A stretch of DNA of 44,195 bases from Cytidiella melzeri (GCA_022592445.1 JABYQR010000356.1:1-44195); one strand, 5' to 3'. Positions 1-10,869 are shown, numbered from the stretch's first letter. A program made the numbers and translations. Notes: a model not told the origin generated them from the sequence alone.

Positions 1-1018
1 TAATTTGGAGCAACAACCTGATGGAGCATCACAAGGTTGTCCATGAAGTCCTTGAGCGACTTCAACAACATGATCTCTACCTTTGGCCGGAAAAGTGCAA
101 GTTTGAGAAATCTGAGATTGAGTACCTCGGGTTGATCATTTGCGCCGGCGAAGTAGCTATGGACCCTATCAAAGTCCAAGCAGTTTCTACATGGCCTACA
201 CCCAAGAACCTCAAAGAGTTAGAGGATTCATCGGGTTTGCCAACTTCTACCAACACTTTATTCAAGACTTCTTAAAGTACGCATAGCCTCTATATAACCT
301 GACTAAGAAGGATGTACCGTTTGTCTGGGGTCCAGCACAACAGACTGCCTTCACGTTGCTAAAGAGGGCCTTTACCACTAAGCCTATCTTGGCAGTCTGG
401 GATCCTGAACTCCCTACACGTCTAGGAGTCGATGTGTTGGGCTATGCAACCGGTGGAATCATCTCCCAGAAATCAAAGGAGGATTGATTCTACCACCCTA
501 TTGCCTACCGGTTCGTATCTATCACTGAAGCCGAACGTAACTATGAAATCTTTGATTGGGAGATGTTAGCCATCACCAAGGCTCTCAAAGATTGGCGCCA
601 CTACCTTGAGGGGCTCAAGGAACCGTTTGAGATCTGGACAGATCATGCAAACCTGCAGTACTGGAAAACTGCACAACACCTCACTCAACATCAAGCACGT
701 TGGTCACTGCTTTTGGCCAACTTCAACTTCGTGTTGGTTCACAAGCCTGGCAGTACCATGATACACACTGATCCTCTCTCTCGTCTTCACTCACACACTG
801 TCACGGACGAAGAAGACAACAAGGATCAAGTGGTACTGAAACTGGAACACTTCCGGATCCTTGCTACCAGTGCACTTGCCACTGCTTCTCCGCCCGAATC
901 AAAGATCTGAGAATGCACAGAAGAAGAAGCAGAAGTTGCACAAGCTCTTGAAAGAAGGGTCCTTGCAAACTTGTCGGTGGTTTACTCAAATGGGAAGAGA
1001 GTGACAGGCTCATCTATT
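1..1018 (+). pseudogene. Ty3/gypsy pol remnant (RT end, RNase H, start of integrase linker)
   Basis: Decayed pol of a Ty3/gypsy element that enters from beyond the left edge. Positions 21-275 read the end of reverse transcriptase (LWPEKCKF, IEYLGLII, the usual connection-domain words). One frame change later, about 240-560 reads the RNase H start (VWGPAQQTAF, LGYATGGIISQ) through in-frame stops, including a TAG where family members have Gln before PLYNLT. Positions 563-910 read the rest of RNase H (IWTDHANLQYW, ARWSLLLANF, DPLSRL). The last codons (KWEESDRLIY) resemble the start of the integrase zinc-binding region. The copy is broken by several stops and shifts and ends where a family-A gypsy LTR begins at 1019. 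It lies on the opposite strand to the other large elements and differs from them in sequence, so it is a separate family and not a duplicate. Confidence 0.85.
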
Positions 1019-1159
1019 TGTAACAGTTAGGGTTACACTCACCAGATAAGTGTTCAACTTGAGGGGGAGATAGAGATATAGAGAGTAGAGTGTTGGTGAG
1101 AGTGAGTACTGGGGAGTACGAAGTAGTCCTTGATCAACAGAGTGGATAAGACTGAGGGG

Positions 1160-1576
1160 AAAATGGAAGCAGGTTGATTTGATTGACTATGTTAAGGATT
1201 GTTGTCTTGACCATGTCCAGGTCATTTTCCATCCACTGGACTTGTGTGTCTGCAGCAAACTGCGAGTAAAGGTCTTGAGTGACCTTATCAACATATTGCT
1301 GGAGGTTATCCTCCAACACAATTACAACTGGTTGTTCCAGATGAGGACCATTTGATTCATCATATGATGGACGATGGCTGTGGTAGCTCCTCCCTTGATT
1401 GCACAAGTAAAGGCCCTTTAGGTGGTGTTGAGATTGTGGAAGATATGCTGCTCAAAAGTTTTGACCAAAGGGTTGTAAACAATCAGTGTGATCTTGCTGA
1501 AAGGAACTGAGGGGGTAAGGTTAGCAGCAGCAGCAGCAGGGGTAGCGCTGGATCCGGTGTTGGATTGAGAGGCCAT
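1160..1576 (-). pseudogene. 5' part of gag, gypsy family A copy 1
   Basis: Starts at an ATG (1576, MASQSNTGSS) with an Ala-rich stretch, then reads VPFSKITLIVYNPLVKTFEQHIF. After a frame break it continues with the heptad-like EDNLQQYVDKVTQDLYSQ and DMVKTTILNIVNQINLLP. The reading frame breaks at the same place as in copy 2 (after the MMNQM words). It ends at the deletion junction near 1160. Confidence 0.6.
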
Positions 1577-1745
1577 TGTTTCCAGTTTCTTAGTTAGCAA
1601 AATAAGTGAGATACTACCTCTAGTATGAGAAGAAGAGAAAACACCACTTTTCACCCATTGAACTCTTGTCAGAGTTGTTTTCACACATTAAATCCTTTTC
1701 AGGAAGTTGTCATTGTGTAAAATGAGGCTTGTCAGCCCATAAATT

Positions 1746-2508
1746 TCATTCCATTTCCGCATATACAAAGGTGTTCATTTTGAGCAGCCCTTCTAGCAGC
1801 TCTAAGATATAACCCCATCTCTGATGTATGTCCACAAAACCAATCCTACCCAAACTCTTTAAGTCCTTTTTCAGCATTCTCCATTCCCTATTTGGCATCT
1901 TGTCCGTATGATTTCCCTTGAACCACTGCTCAATCATATAGACTCAACCAATCAGCAGCTGAACATTTTTGCAACAAGTGTTGAGCCATGAATCTGGAGA
2001 TTGGCCACTACTCACAAAAGAGGAGTTCAGCTTGTTGAGCACAGGCTGCTGTGATTATGGGTTCAAACTCCTGTTGACGAAGCATAAGCTTTGTCTTACA
2101 GAATTGGAGATTGGCAGGGGAGAGGAGCAGGAGTGGGAACATAAGTGAGTTGGTTGCACTCCTCAATATGCTGAAGAAGGGTTAGCTTTTCAGCTTTCTC
2201 CTTCTCTTGCTTCTTGATCTGGTCTAGAAGGCTGAGCTGAGACATGAGGCCGGAGACCTTTCTCATACAATCCTAGTCCTCTTCATGCTCAATGGTGGTC
2301 TGAGCCTGCTCCTTGAGGTTGATCCTCTTGATGAGGGGCTTGTTATCTGGGTACTTGAGCTGGCAAGGCTTGCTAAAGTCCTTGAACTTGTCAAGAGTCT
2401 CCTTGAGGACGGTGAGGCGTTCTTGAAGTCTGGTGACTTCATTGCAGACAGGGATGGAGTAGGGGTCTTGCAACCAGACCTAACAGCAACGTAGCAGGAG
2501 AGTGGCAT
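1746..2508 (-). pseudogene. Decayed upstream ORF (ORF0) of gypsy family A copy 1
   Basis: Fragments in two or more frames match the intact 259-residue ORF at 31885-31106 in copy 2. The C-terminal piece (1937-1746) keeps IEQWFKGNHTDKM, REWRMLKKDLKSLG and the ending FVYAEME. The N-terminal piece (about 2508-2263) is frameshifted. The close match over the C-terminus shows the ORF belongs to the family and is not a chance reading frame in one copy. No known domain was recognised. Confidence 0.65.
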
Positions 2509-2589
2509 GGTGACTGTGTGACAACGTGTGATGAGCTTGTTAGCTCAGTGGTGTGCAAAACAAATCTCCATAAAGGAGAGGTCCTGTGT

Positions 2590-2613
2590 TTGTGTGTGTG
2601 TGGGGGGGGGGGG
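2590..2613. repeat. Short GT/G low-complexity tract
   Basis: A tgtgtgtgtg run followed by eleven G, in the leader of gypsy copy 1. The matching place in copy 2 (around 31965-31975) has only a short gtgtgtgcgtgggg, so this is a local expansion. Confidence 0.8.
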
Positions 2614-3073
2614 TAGTGCTGGCGTCAGCCTGGACTCTCATTCCAGGTCTGGTGGTAAAAAGGATCCCCATCACGGTTCCACCCGTGCAGCAAATGGTTG
2701 GCGGATCAGTATTACACTGACCCTAAGTCTGGCCAGAACCAGTTACCTGTCTACGTGCCTAGGTACTCCCTGTTGTCTAGCTCTTATAGCATGCATTTGA
2801 CACCAGACTCCACTATCGCCTGTGGGGAGGCACACTTTCATCATGTTGGCAAAATGCCAACCCCTGCTCTGATCAGCTCTAGGAGCGTCGGGCGAGAGGG
2901 TAATTCAAGTTGTGCTCATCAAGGCAAGGCCTAGACACGACTACCACTTAGAGCCTATGGTCCGGCTACCTCTATTTCTAGAGGATTTGAAGAGAGGCCC
3001 ACCCACAGGCACAAGACCTAAAAGAAAGGGAAAGAAAACCTCCAGCATGGCCAGAGATGTGAGGGAGTAGGGG

Positions 3074-3085
3074 CAGTCTTATCCA
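3074..3085 (-). other. Primer-binding site of gypsy family A copy 1 (self-complementary type)
   Basis: Two bases inside the 5' LTR the + strand reads cagtcttatcca. It is the exact 12-base inverted complement of tggataagactg at 3201-3212 within the same LTR. The layout is identical in the complete copy (32451-32462 against 32590-32601), so the pairing is kept in two independent copies. No tRNA 3' end was recognised in it. Confidence 0.6.
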
Positions 3086-3087
3086 AA

Positions 3088-3735
3088 TGTAACAGTTAGG
3101 GTTACACTCACCAGATAGTTGTTAGACTTGAGGGGGAGATAGTGAGATAGAAAGCAGAGTGTTGGTGTGGGGAGTACAAAGTAGTCCTTGATCAACAGAG
3201 TGGATAAGACTGAGGGGATACACCCTCAGGATTGCCTCTATATATACATGAAGGGGAGGACCCCAGGTACTACCCTAAGACCTCTAATACCTACATGAGT
3301 AAGCAAAATAATCTACCTTACTAAGCATGCCCTATGCCCTAGTGGTACCACTTCCATAATCAACCAATAGCAATTGTCCCCATGACCTGACCCCATGACC
3401 CAGTTCCAAGGCTAGACTTATTCTAGCTCGTTCTAAGACAAGGCTAGACTTTTCCAGAAGTGTCCAAGAACTATGAAATCATCCACTAGAATGTTCTACA
3501 CTATGACATCATAGTTCCAGCATGTTCCACAAGGTTCCATAGAGTTCTATCATGTGATACACAGATAAGGACAGGAGCACATCAGAGCATCAATGATGAA
3601 GTATGCATGAATTGATAAATGCTGAAATAAGTGCTGGAATAGGTACTGGATAAGCACTGGATAAGCGCCTAAATATTCTCAATAATACCGTTGCCTGTTA
3701 AGGCAAGTCTTTAGAAACTTTGAAAATTTGTGACA
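3088..3735 (-). repeat. 5' LTR of gypsy family A copy 1
   Basis: 648 bp, beginning tgtaacag and ending tgtgaca on the + strand (TGTCACA...CTGTTACA in the sense direction). It aligns throughout with the 726-bp LTRs of copy 2 but carries deletions and many substitutions. The TATA run, the palindromic sequence beside it and the promoter-side motif tggataagactg (3201-3212) are kept. Confidence 0.9.
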
Positions 3736-3795
3736 GGGTCCAAGGTTCAAACCCTGCTGGGTGCATTTGTTTTGTGTTGATTTTGATTTGCTTAA

Positions 3796-4525
3796 TGACA
3801 TGGAGAGGGGGCTCGACATGACAAACAGGGAAACAAAGTGGAAAACAATGAGGAGGTGGTGGCAGGCGTAGAGCACCATGCTTTCACCAGCTATCAGACT
3901 TTGTTCAAGTTGCTAGCCCAGTAAAGACCAAGTTAGTATTGGGTACTACTAGCTATGTAGTACAGGAGGGGTTTGCTTACCTAGCCCAGTAAAGAACATA
4001 AGGTTTAGATGCAGGGCTAGGAGCGTACATGCAGCATCTTATATAGACTTCAGGGACCTGCGCACAGACCATGTTAAGGGCAGGCTTTGCAAGAAGCCAT
4101 TTGAACGAAGAACATTAGCGCTACCTAAAGGAGAACAATAGCTGTTGTCTGAACTCTGCCAAGACCTCTCCTCGTGAGAGAATCTATCTAAAAGGAGACC
4201 AGTCATTGTATTCCATTCCCATACCTGTGAGAACACTCTACCGTAAAGAGAACAATAGCAAAAGAACAATAGGAGTCTAAGTAAACAATATGTATGAAGT
4301 CAAACCCTAGCTATGGGCTGAGCCATGTGGTGTTACATAAGCTGAGTCACCTGCCAGTGTGACGTAGCAGCAAGTAGCGTGAACATGTAGAGCGTCTAAG
4401 CCACGTGATACGGGCACTTAATACGTGTGTAAGGAGTTTGTGCAGAGAGGGTTGCATCCAGGTTTCAAAGTTAAAACCAAGAGGTAAAATGCGAAAAGTA
4501 AGGGCTAGTCGGGCCACCCACGACA
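3796..4525 (-). repeat. Solo LTR, family C
   Basis: 730 bp in minus orientation. It is homologous over its length to the LTR at 42269-43026 that ends a chromodomain gypsy element, and to the solo LTR at 7616-8306. It is flanked by a direct 5-bp duplication, cttaa (3791-3795 and 4526-4530), with no internal sequence, so the element was reduced to one LTR by LTR-LTR recombination. Shared blocks include gtctttactgggctag-type repeats and a CTATATAAG-type promoter box near 4035-4050 (as seen on the minus strand). Confidence 0.9.
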
Positions 4526-4530
4526 CTTAA

Positions 4531-5654
4531 AGCCAAGACTTCTGTTGGTCATAACACACATCATTGACAGTCATTACAGGTGGTAATAAACCACTAATGA
4601 GTGCTGTCTATGTTCAAACAAAGGAGATCAGTGTTATCTAAAGCTGAGTCTGAGCCATGCTTTTTGGTATTTTTGGCCACAACTTTGTCAATTCTAGTCC
4701 AAATTGGATGATTTTGTTACCAGCACGTTGTCAATCTATATTGCTATCGGATGGTGTAAACCATGTGTTCATCTGACCCTCTTTGCAAGCTGTAATAATT
4801 GAAAACTCTGCTTCCATGGGAAAATGTGATCTGATACAAAATTTGAAAAGGCTGGTAACAAAGCCAATGTAGTGCCATCAATCCACCTCATTTTACTTAT
4901 GGGGACACTGATATTGAGTGTATTGCCCATCAAATTCCCACACTTTGAGGGACAGTCGTGTTACATCCACGGGGACATCAAAGCAGTTGCCTGCACTGGA
5001 ACAATTCTACTTCATTCTTCAGGAATTGTAGATTTGTCTAGCTGCCCTGCAGCATTAGCAACTTATCTCTACACTTTAGAGGACAGCTGTGTTACATCTA
5101 CAGGGACATCACAGCAGTTGCCTGCACCTGCACAGTTCTGCTTTGTTCTTCAGAAATTGTAACGGCTCACGTGATTCTGTTTCATTCTGTTTGATGAAAA
5201 TTCTCCTTGCAACTTTATCTTTGTTTTGTTGCTCTTGGAGGGCCTAGAAGCAATGTACTGAACCACATTGACTGCAAGTCATCAACTGACAGGGAAGATC
5301 ACAAACTGTTTTGCAAGATATATGTGACAAGTCTCCCACTTTTATTCTTCTTGTCCTGTCTGTGTTGATCTTGCCGTCTGCAGACAGAATTTAGCAGCTC
5401 TTGTTCGCTCATATGGTCTACCTACACATCACATACTTGCTTCCTTCTGTCAAGGCACTCTCATACAAGGTCATGTTAAAGCCTGAGTACAGGATGCAGC
5501 AGATCATGCTTCCTGTGCACAAGATCTACTTCCAACACTACAAGAATCCTACACTTCGTATAAGGGCTGGTTGATATTACAGTGCAGATCTATTGGTAAG
5601 TTGCAGTTGCTGAATCCAAGGTTGAATAAAATGATTAATTATGCCATGATCAGC
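4531..5654. repeat. Decayed copy of the palindrome-arm repeat; no gene seen
   Basis: About 1.1 kb without a convincing gene. Positions about 4640-5165 align with the outer right arm of the palindrome (about 40800-41175): shared words include tctgatacaaa, gtgccatca, gcccatcaaattcccac and ggaacaattctacttcattcttcaggaattgta. A 96-codon + strand frame (4872-5162) lies across this repeat and is not supported as a gene. Inside it a segment of about 50 bp is duplicated in direct orientation (about 4946-5000 and 5078-5130, both ending cagcagttgcctgcac or close to it). Confidence 0.55.
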
Positions 5655-5660
5655 TATGAT

Positions 5661-5830
5661 TGTAACAAGGTATCAGTGGAGTTGAGAGCGTTGAGAGAGA
5701 AGACTGAGGTGGTGGTCACAGAGAGAGTTAGGGATCAAAAGTGATAGCTGTGCATTGATCAAAGTAAGTCTTATATACGGTAACTACGGCGCTAAGCGCG
5801 CGCTAAGTACGAAGACAGAATAGTGAAACA
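5661..5830 (-). repeat. 3' LTR of the copia element
   Basis: 170 bp; sense TGTTTCAC at 5830 to TTGTTACA at 5661. It is preceded in the sense direction by the polypurine run GAAGGGGAG (5831-5839), which identifies it as the 3' LTR. It matches 33668-33837. Confidence 0.92.
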
Positions 5831-5861
5831 CTCCCCTTCAAGCCTGAACATGAAGTAGTTC
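5831..5861 (-). other. Copia gag-pol 3' end, stop codon and polypurine tract
   Basis: After removal of the solo LTR at 5862-6557 the frame continues KHFNELLHVQA and stops at TGA. The polypurine tract GAAGGGGAG follows at once and abuts the 3' LTR. Confidence 0.75.
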
Positions 5862-6557
5862 TGTAACAGTTAAGGTTACTACTCACCAGATAAGTGTTAA
5901 ACTTGAGGGGGAGATAATGAGATAGAGAGTAGGAGTTGTGGTGAGCAAAGTACTGGAGAGTACAGAGTAGTCCTTTATCAACAGAGTGGATAAGACTGAG
6001 GGGATATGCCCTCAGGAGTGCCTCTATATATACATGAAGGGGAGGACCCCAGGTACTACCCTAAGACCCCTAATACCTACATGAGTAAGCGAAGTAATCT
6101 ACCTTACTAAGCATGCCCTATGCCCTAGTGGTGCCACTTCAATAATCAACCAATAGCAATTGTCCCCATGACCTGACCCCATGACCCAGCTCCAAGGCTA
6201 GACTTGTTCTAGCTTGTTCTAAGACAAGGCTAGACTTTTCCAGAAGGTTCTATGAACTATGACATCATAGTTCCAGCAAGTTCCACAAGGTTCCAGAGAG
6301 TTCTATCATGTGATACACAGATAAGGAAAGGAGCGCATCAGCGCATCAGAGACAGGAGGCGCATCAGCACATCAATTGATAGGCACTGAGAATAAGCGCC
6401 AGAATAGGCGCCTGATAATCGCTTATCTGGCGCTTATCAGGCGCCTAAATAGACGCCGGATAAGCGCTGGATAAGCGCTTGACAAGCGCTTAAATATTCC
6501 CAATAATACCGTTGCCTGGTAAGGCAAGTCTTGTAGAAACATTGAAAATCTGTGACA
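5862..6557 (-). repeat. Solo LTR of gypsy family A in the copia RNase H end
   Basis: 696 bp, tgtaacag to tgtgaca on the + strand, homologous to the LTRs at 13315-14040 and 32465-33190. A perfect 5-bp duplication, agttc, lies on both sides (5857-5861, 6558-6562). Removing the LTR and one copy restores the copia reading frame across FNEL/LHVQ. Confidence 0.93.
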
Positions 6558-6562
6558 AGTTC

Positions 6563-7610
6563 ATTGAAGTGCTTGAGTTTTTCGAGAGGTAGTGCTTTAG
6601 TAAGAGTATCAGCACATTGATCGGCAGAAGGTACGTGGTGCACAGTGATGTACGCTTTAGTTACACAATTGCTGATGAAGTTCTTGCGAATGTTGAAGTG
6701 TTTAGTACGTTGAGAGTGTTGTTCCTCGGGGAAACAAACAATCGCAAGAGTTGATGCACTGTTGGTGTACAGTTTGACAGGGTCCATAGTGCAGTTAAGT
6801 ATTTCATCTATGAGGCTCTTCAAATAGTTGGCCTCAGTGGACGCATGAGCAAGTGCGTACAGTTCGGCTTCGGTGACCGATAAAGTTACATGTGAACCGC
6901 GCTTACTTGACCAAGAGATAAGCAAGTCGTTGTATGTGAAAGTGTAGCCCATGATTGGTTTATTGGCGTATGTAGTCATACCATCAGAGTCGGCATAACC
7001 TACAAGTGAAGTAGAAGTAGGGTTGGCTTGGTTTCCTAGGACAAGCCAGTAGTCGCACGTTCGCTTGAGGTAAAGGTAACACTGTTTAGCTGCAGCGTAG
7101 TGTTCCTTAGCAGGGTCAGATAAGTATTGTGCTAGTTGACCAGTGCAATAAGCAATGTCTGGTCAAGTACTGTTGGCAACATAGCGTAAGCCACCGACAA
7201 GAGACATGTAGTGTGTAATGGCGTCAGCGTCCTGACGTGGTTCGGTCACAGCACGGAGGGCTAAGTTGTGCTCATGTACCATTGGTGTACGGCGTGAATG
7301 TTTGTGGTCAAAGTTGTATCGTTTAAGTATGTTCAGGATATAATCCCTTTGACGAAGCTTGATAATGCCTGCGGCTTTATCATAAGCAACTTCCATGCCA
7401 AGCATCCAGCGGATAGTTCCACCGTTAGTAAGTTCAACATTTTGTCTGAGTGCAATCTCAAATTTTTCAGCAACAGTAGTAGTGATAGTGCCAAGAGTAA
7501 TGTCGTCGACGTGGACAGCAAGTAGAAGTATGAGTTTATCACCTCAATAGAGGTAGAGGACTGCGTTGTCAAATTCACAACACTTCAGTCCAAGTGCGAA
7601 GAGTATGTCG
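6563..7610 (-). pseudogene. Copia pol, RT C-terminal half and RNase H
   Basis: The reading frame runs from about 7560 (VHVDDITLG, the catalytic box, canonically YVDD) through LGMEVAYDK, QRDYILNILKRY and LVGGLRYVANST. It meets TGA at 7163-7165 where copia proteins read STRPDIAY, so this is a CGA-to-TGA change. It continues through GYADSDG, ELYALAHASTEANYL, FNIRKNFI and ADTLTKALP, the standard copia RNase H landmarks. Another stop lies before VHVDD (YLY-stop-GDK). The fragment lies between the solo LTR inserted at 7616 and the one at 6557. Confidence 0.85.
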
Positions 7611-7615
7611 CATAG

Positions 7616-8306
7616 TGTCATGGATGGCCTGACTAGCCCTTAATTTTCACAATTTACCTCTTGTTTTTATCTGTAAAACTCCGGGCTACAACCTAGTTTC
7701 AATTCTCTTTGCATAAACTCCTTTGCACGTCTATTAAGCGCCCGTATCACGTGGCTTAGACGCTCCACACGGTCACATTACTTGCTACTACGTCACACTG
7801 GCATGTGACTTAGCTTAAGTAAGACCACATGGCTACAGACACATGGCTCAGCCCATAGCTAGGGTTTGACGTCATAGATACCATCCACATGGGCTCCTTA
7901 TTGTTCTTTCCCTATTGTTCTCTTTATGGAAGGATGTTCTCACAGGTGTGGGAATGGAATACAATAGTTGGTCTCCTTTTAGATAGATTCTCTCACGGGT
8001 AGAGTTCTTGGCAAGGACTAGACAATAGCTATTGTTCTCCTTTAGGTAGTTCTTTTGTTCTTCGTTCACATGGCTTCTTGCAAAGCCTGCCCTCAACATG
8101 GTCTGTGCGCAGGTCCCTGAAGTCTATATAAGCAGCTACATGTACGCTCCTAGCCCCCATCTCGACCTCTTGGTCTTTACTGGGCTAGATAACTTGTATA
8201 AAGTCTGATAGCTGGTGAGAGCATTGTGCTACACGCCTGCCACCACCTCCTCGTCGATATCCACTTCGTGTCCCTGTCTGTCACGTCGAGCCTTGTCTCC
8301 GTGTCA
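7616..8306 (+). repeat. Solo LTR, family C, in the copia RT
   Basis: 691 bp from tgtcatgg to gtgtca with a perfect 5-bp duplication, catag (7611-7615 and 8307-8311). It is in the opposite orientation to the copia element. It is very similar to the 3' LTR at 42269-43026 but lacks an internal segment of about 67 bp present there (the first of two copies of a cttggtctttactgggctag block). A TATATAAGC box at about 8124-8132 and the following cttggtctttactgg probably mark its promoter. Confidence 0.93.
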
Positions 8307-8311
8307 CATAG

Positions 8312-9868
8312 TACTTTGTACCAACGACGTCCGGCTTGCTTAAGGCCGTAGATAGTCTTCCGAATTTAAGTACCCAGCCAGGTGGCAGGTTCGGAAGTAA
8401 GTCACCAGGAGGTGGACAAAGATTAAGGTCTTCATTGTCGTGGATGTTACCGTATAAGTATGCAGACTTGATATTGAGCTGAGTGATCTCGAAGTGTAGT
8501 GAAGCCGCAAGAGTAAGTACAAATCGTAATGAATTCAGGTGCAAATAAGTCGTTCGAGTAGTAATCAATGCCGTCACGCTGGGAGTATCCTTGCGCAACA
8601 AGTCTTGATTTGAGTTTAGTGACTTTGCCATGTTTGTATTTGGTTTTGTAGACAAAGCGCGAACCAGTGATGTTCGCATTTGGCGGCAGGATACAGTATT
8701 CCCAAGTGCCAAGTTGTTCGAGGGTATCAACCTCGGTTTTCATCGACTTGAGCCAGTCGATTTTGAGTGGGTGGTTAAGTACGTCTTTGTAAGTGACTGG
8801 ATCACCGACGTCTTCAGTGTAGTATGCGTTGAATTCAGTCAAGTAGAAGGCAATGTTTGTATCAATTTCATCATAGTTTAAGCCTTGAGCTTTGCACAAA
8901 GGCTTAGGCTCTCTAGTAGTACGCCTAGGACCAGAAGGGTCAGGCTCGTCGATGTCCATGGGTTCAACATGAGGGTTCTCCTCAAGTTCAAGTTTCAAAA
9001 GTAGGTTTTTTGATATTTGGTTCTTTCTGCCCTTTAATTTGTGCCATAGAGTCAACAAATTGTAAGTTTCGTTCGACGCCTACGCGTGTTCTGAAGTAAA
9101 CGTAGTTGCCTTTGGAATATTCAACAAAGCCTATCCAAACGGCGCGCTTGCCTTTTGGTGCGAGTTTATTGGTTTGGTATTTGTCTTATACGATACACGG
9201 TTGACCAAACTTTTGAAGCGCATCAAGGTTCGCTTCAGTACTATAGCGTTTGAAGTAAGGAGTCTTGTATTGAAGAGGAGCACGAGGAGTGCGATTATAG
9301 AGATAAACCGCATGAAGCGCAGCGTACCACCATAAACGGTTTGGTAAAGCAGCCGTATGCAGGTTTACACGAATCAAGTTCATAATAGTTTGGTGTGTGC
9401 GCTCAGCAACACCATTTTGTGCAGGAGTATTGTGCACAGTAAGCCGGGGTATAGTACCTTGTGACTTCAAGTAGTTTGTCATATTTGCACCAGTGAATAC
9501 GCCATTGTTGTCAGATTGAAGGATCTTAACGCAAATATTGTATTGCGTAAGAAGCTCAGTAGAGAAGATAACCCATTGAGTGAAGGCATCATCTTTTGTT
9601 TCTAATGGCGCAAGTGTTTACCATCGAGTTGAGTCGTCGACAATAGTCAACCAGTACAGATAATGACCAGTAATCAACGCAGTGGGTAGTGGTCCAAAGA
9701 TGTCGATATGAAAGTGATCACCGAAGGAATTAGCCAACGGCGAAGTACAAGTTTTGGGGACTGGAGTACGATGAATATCATTCAAGATACAGTCCTCGCA
9801 CGGAGTTTCTGTGCGGTCAGTAATATGAGTAGTAATGATAAGTTTGGATGTTTCAAATAGTTTGTTTA
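8312..9868 (-). pseudogene. Copia pol, integrase core and RT N-terminal half
   Basis: From 9868 downward: the end of the pre-integrase region (CEDC), the integrase core with HIDIFGP (first Asp), LQSDNNGVF (second Asp) and QNGVAERTHQ (Glu), then WIGFVEYSKGNYVYF. Next come the linker, and RVT_2 reverse transcriptase from LKSMKTEVDTLEQLGTWE and GSRFVYKTKYKHG to QLNIKSAYLYGN and, in another frame, IYGLKQAGRRWYKVL. Stops occur at 9618-9620 (after DDSTRW) and 9186-9188 (after QPCIV). Two or more frameshifts lie between about 8350 and 8560. The first RT catalytic Asp (normally QLDIKSAYL) reads Asn. Confidence 0.87.
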
Positions 9869-9873
9869 TCTGG

Positions 9874-10371
9874 TGTCACGAACATGCATACTTTTTCTTT
9901 TCTTTTCCTTTTATTTTCCTTATATTATCTTATCGATGGTACATGGCTACTGCATGTGATCAAAGTACATGTGACAGACTGGTCACATGATCATAGAAGG
10001 TGCTGGAACATTGTGGAACATTGTAGAACATCGCACCATAGCACACCATACGTTCCCACGGCAGTGTTAGGAGTACAGACCCGGTACCAGGGGTCCTTGT
10101 CTGAGATGTATATAAACCCACCCTGTAGCTCCCTAAAGACCTCAGATTCTACCTCCTGGTCTTTAGGTGACGTTCACCTTGTACTAGTTTCATCACTATG
10201 CTAATATATCCTGGTCTTTAGCTCATTGTTGGCTGATCCCTCGTTGTTGGGTCTTCACTCCTCCTCATCATCCTTTCCCTTGTCGTCATCGTCCGCGCGA
10301 GTTTGCTTGTCGTTCCTTTCCCCCTATCGTCACTTCCTCGCTCTTCATAGAGTTTGGTTGTACTCTTGACA
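9874..10371 (+). repeat. Solo LTR, family D, in copia pre-integrase region
   Basis: 498 bp from tgtcacgaac to ctcttgaca, flanked by a perfect 5-bp duplication, tctgg (9869-9873, 10372-10376). Excision restores the copia frame LGHISYYQ-INKLFETSKL. It contains a tatataaaccc promoter box (about 10110-10120) and a repeated ctggtctttag block. It does not resemble families A or C apart from short motifs, and there is no internal sequence. Its element class cannot be told from the LTR alone. Confidence 0.85.
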
Positions 10372-10376
10372 TCTGG

Positions 10377-10482
10377 TAATAACTGATGTGACCGAGTTTT
10401 TTATGAAGTTCAAACATTGTTATACCAGACTTATGCACACTTGCTAAAGAAGTCACGCGAGTAGAGTTAAGTGAATACAAAT
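10377..10482 (-). pseudogene. Copia pol, pre-integrase (zinc-binding) fragment
   Basis: Reads YSLNSTRVTSLASVHKSG then FELHKKLGHISYYQ, the GAG-pre-integrase landmark with its conserved LHKKLGH histidines. It is bounded by the retroposon insertion above (10483) and the solo LTR below (10371). Confidence 0.85.
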
Positions 10483-10869
10483 CAGCGAAACCCGTCCGGG
10501 TCGGTGACCGCCTTTAACAAGGACTACGCGATGACTGTGTTAGGGTGCCTAGCAGATCGCGAAGTACTGGAGTACGATGTGCAAGTCCAGGTACTCACTG
10601 AATTTGGACTCGCGCCAACGCAGGCGTGGGATCTCGCGCGACGCCGGGGCTCAGCTCATAATAATGGTGTTGCTCACAGGGGGGGATGACGAGGGCTAGA
10701 TAACCCCCTCATCCACATTTCATTGAGCAACTACGGCTCCCATCGCTTGTTCCGTTCCTCCTGTTCTTTCTTCAATATTATCAGGTGTACATGTACCAAA
10801 GTAGTACGCACTTTAAACCCACGGATTTTTAAAAAAATAAAAAAAAAACAAAAAAAAAAAAACAAAAAA
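10483..10869 (+). mobile_element. A-tailed retroposon (5'-truncated LINE, SINE or mRNA retrocopy)
   Basis: 387 bp ending in a tail of about 40 bp that is almost all A with a few T and C. It is bounded by a 14-bp direct repeat, aagtgaatacaaat (10469-10482 and 10870-10883), both copies inside the copia sequence VHNLYSL. A long imprecise duplication plus an A-rich 3' tail is the signature of target-primed reverse transcription. The body is more GC-rich than its surroundings. It keeps an open frame that runs in from the 5' end (LGCLADREVLEYDVQ, LTEFGLAPTQAWDLARRR) and stops at 10687-10689, followed by a 3'-UTR-like stretch. No RT, endonuclease or tRNA-like A/B box was recognised, so the parent may be a host mRNA or the end of a LINE. 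Confidence 0.8.

Larger units (their letters stand above)
1019..3735 (-). mobile_element. Internally deleted Ty3/gypsy element, family A copy 1
   Basis: Minus-strand copy of the same family as the complete element at 13315-33190. Read from the right it has a 5' LTR (3735-3088), a primer site, a leader, a decayed upstream ORF (2508-1746) and the start of gag (ATG at 1576). Gag runs to the words VNQINLLP near 1160. There the sequence jumps directly to the last 140 bp of an LTR (1158-1019, ending CTGTTACA). The rest of gag, all of pol and most of the 3' LTR are missing. No 5-bp target duplication is visible (ctatt at 1014-1018 against gggtc at 3736-3740). It is clearly more decayed than copy 2, so it is the older insertion. 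Confidence 0.85.

Noticed and set aside
3736..3790. tRNA-like T-arm motif ggttcaaaccc
   Set aside because: No matching acceptor, D- or anticodon arm; a similar motif (caggttcaaactcc) occurs near 37130 in the palindrome repeat, so it is part of a repeat and not a tRNA.
4872..5162. 96-codon + strand ORF
   Set aside because: Lies across a decayed copy of the palindrome repeat and an internal direct duplication; no domain and no conserved protein character.
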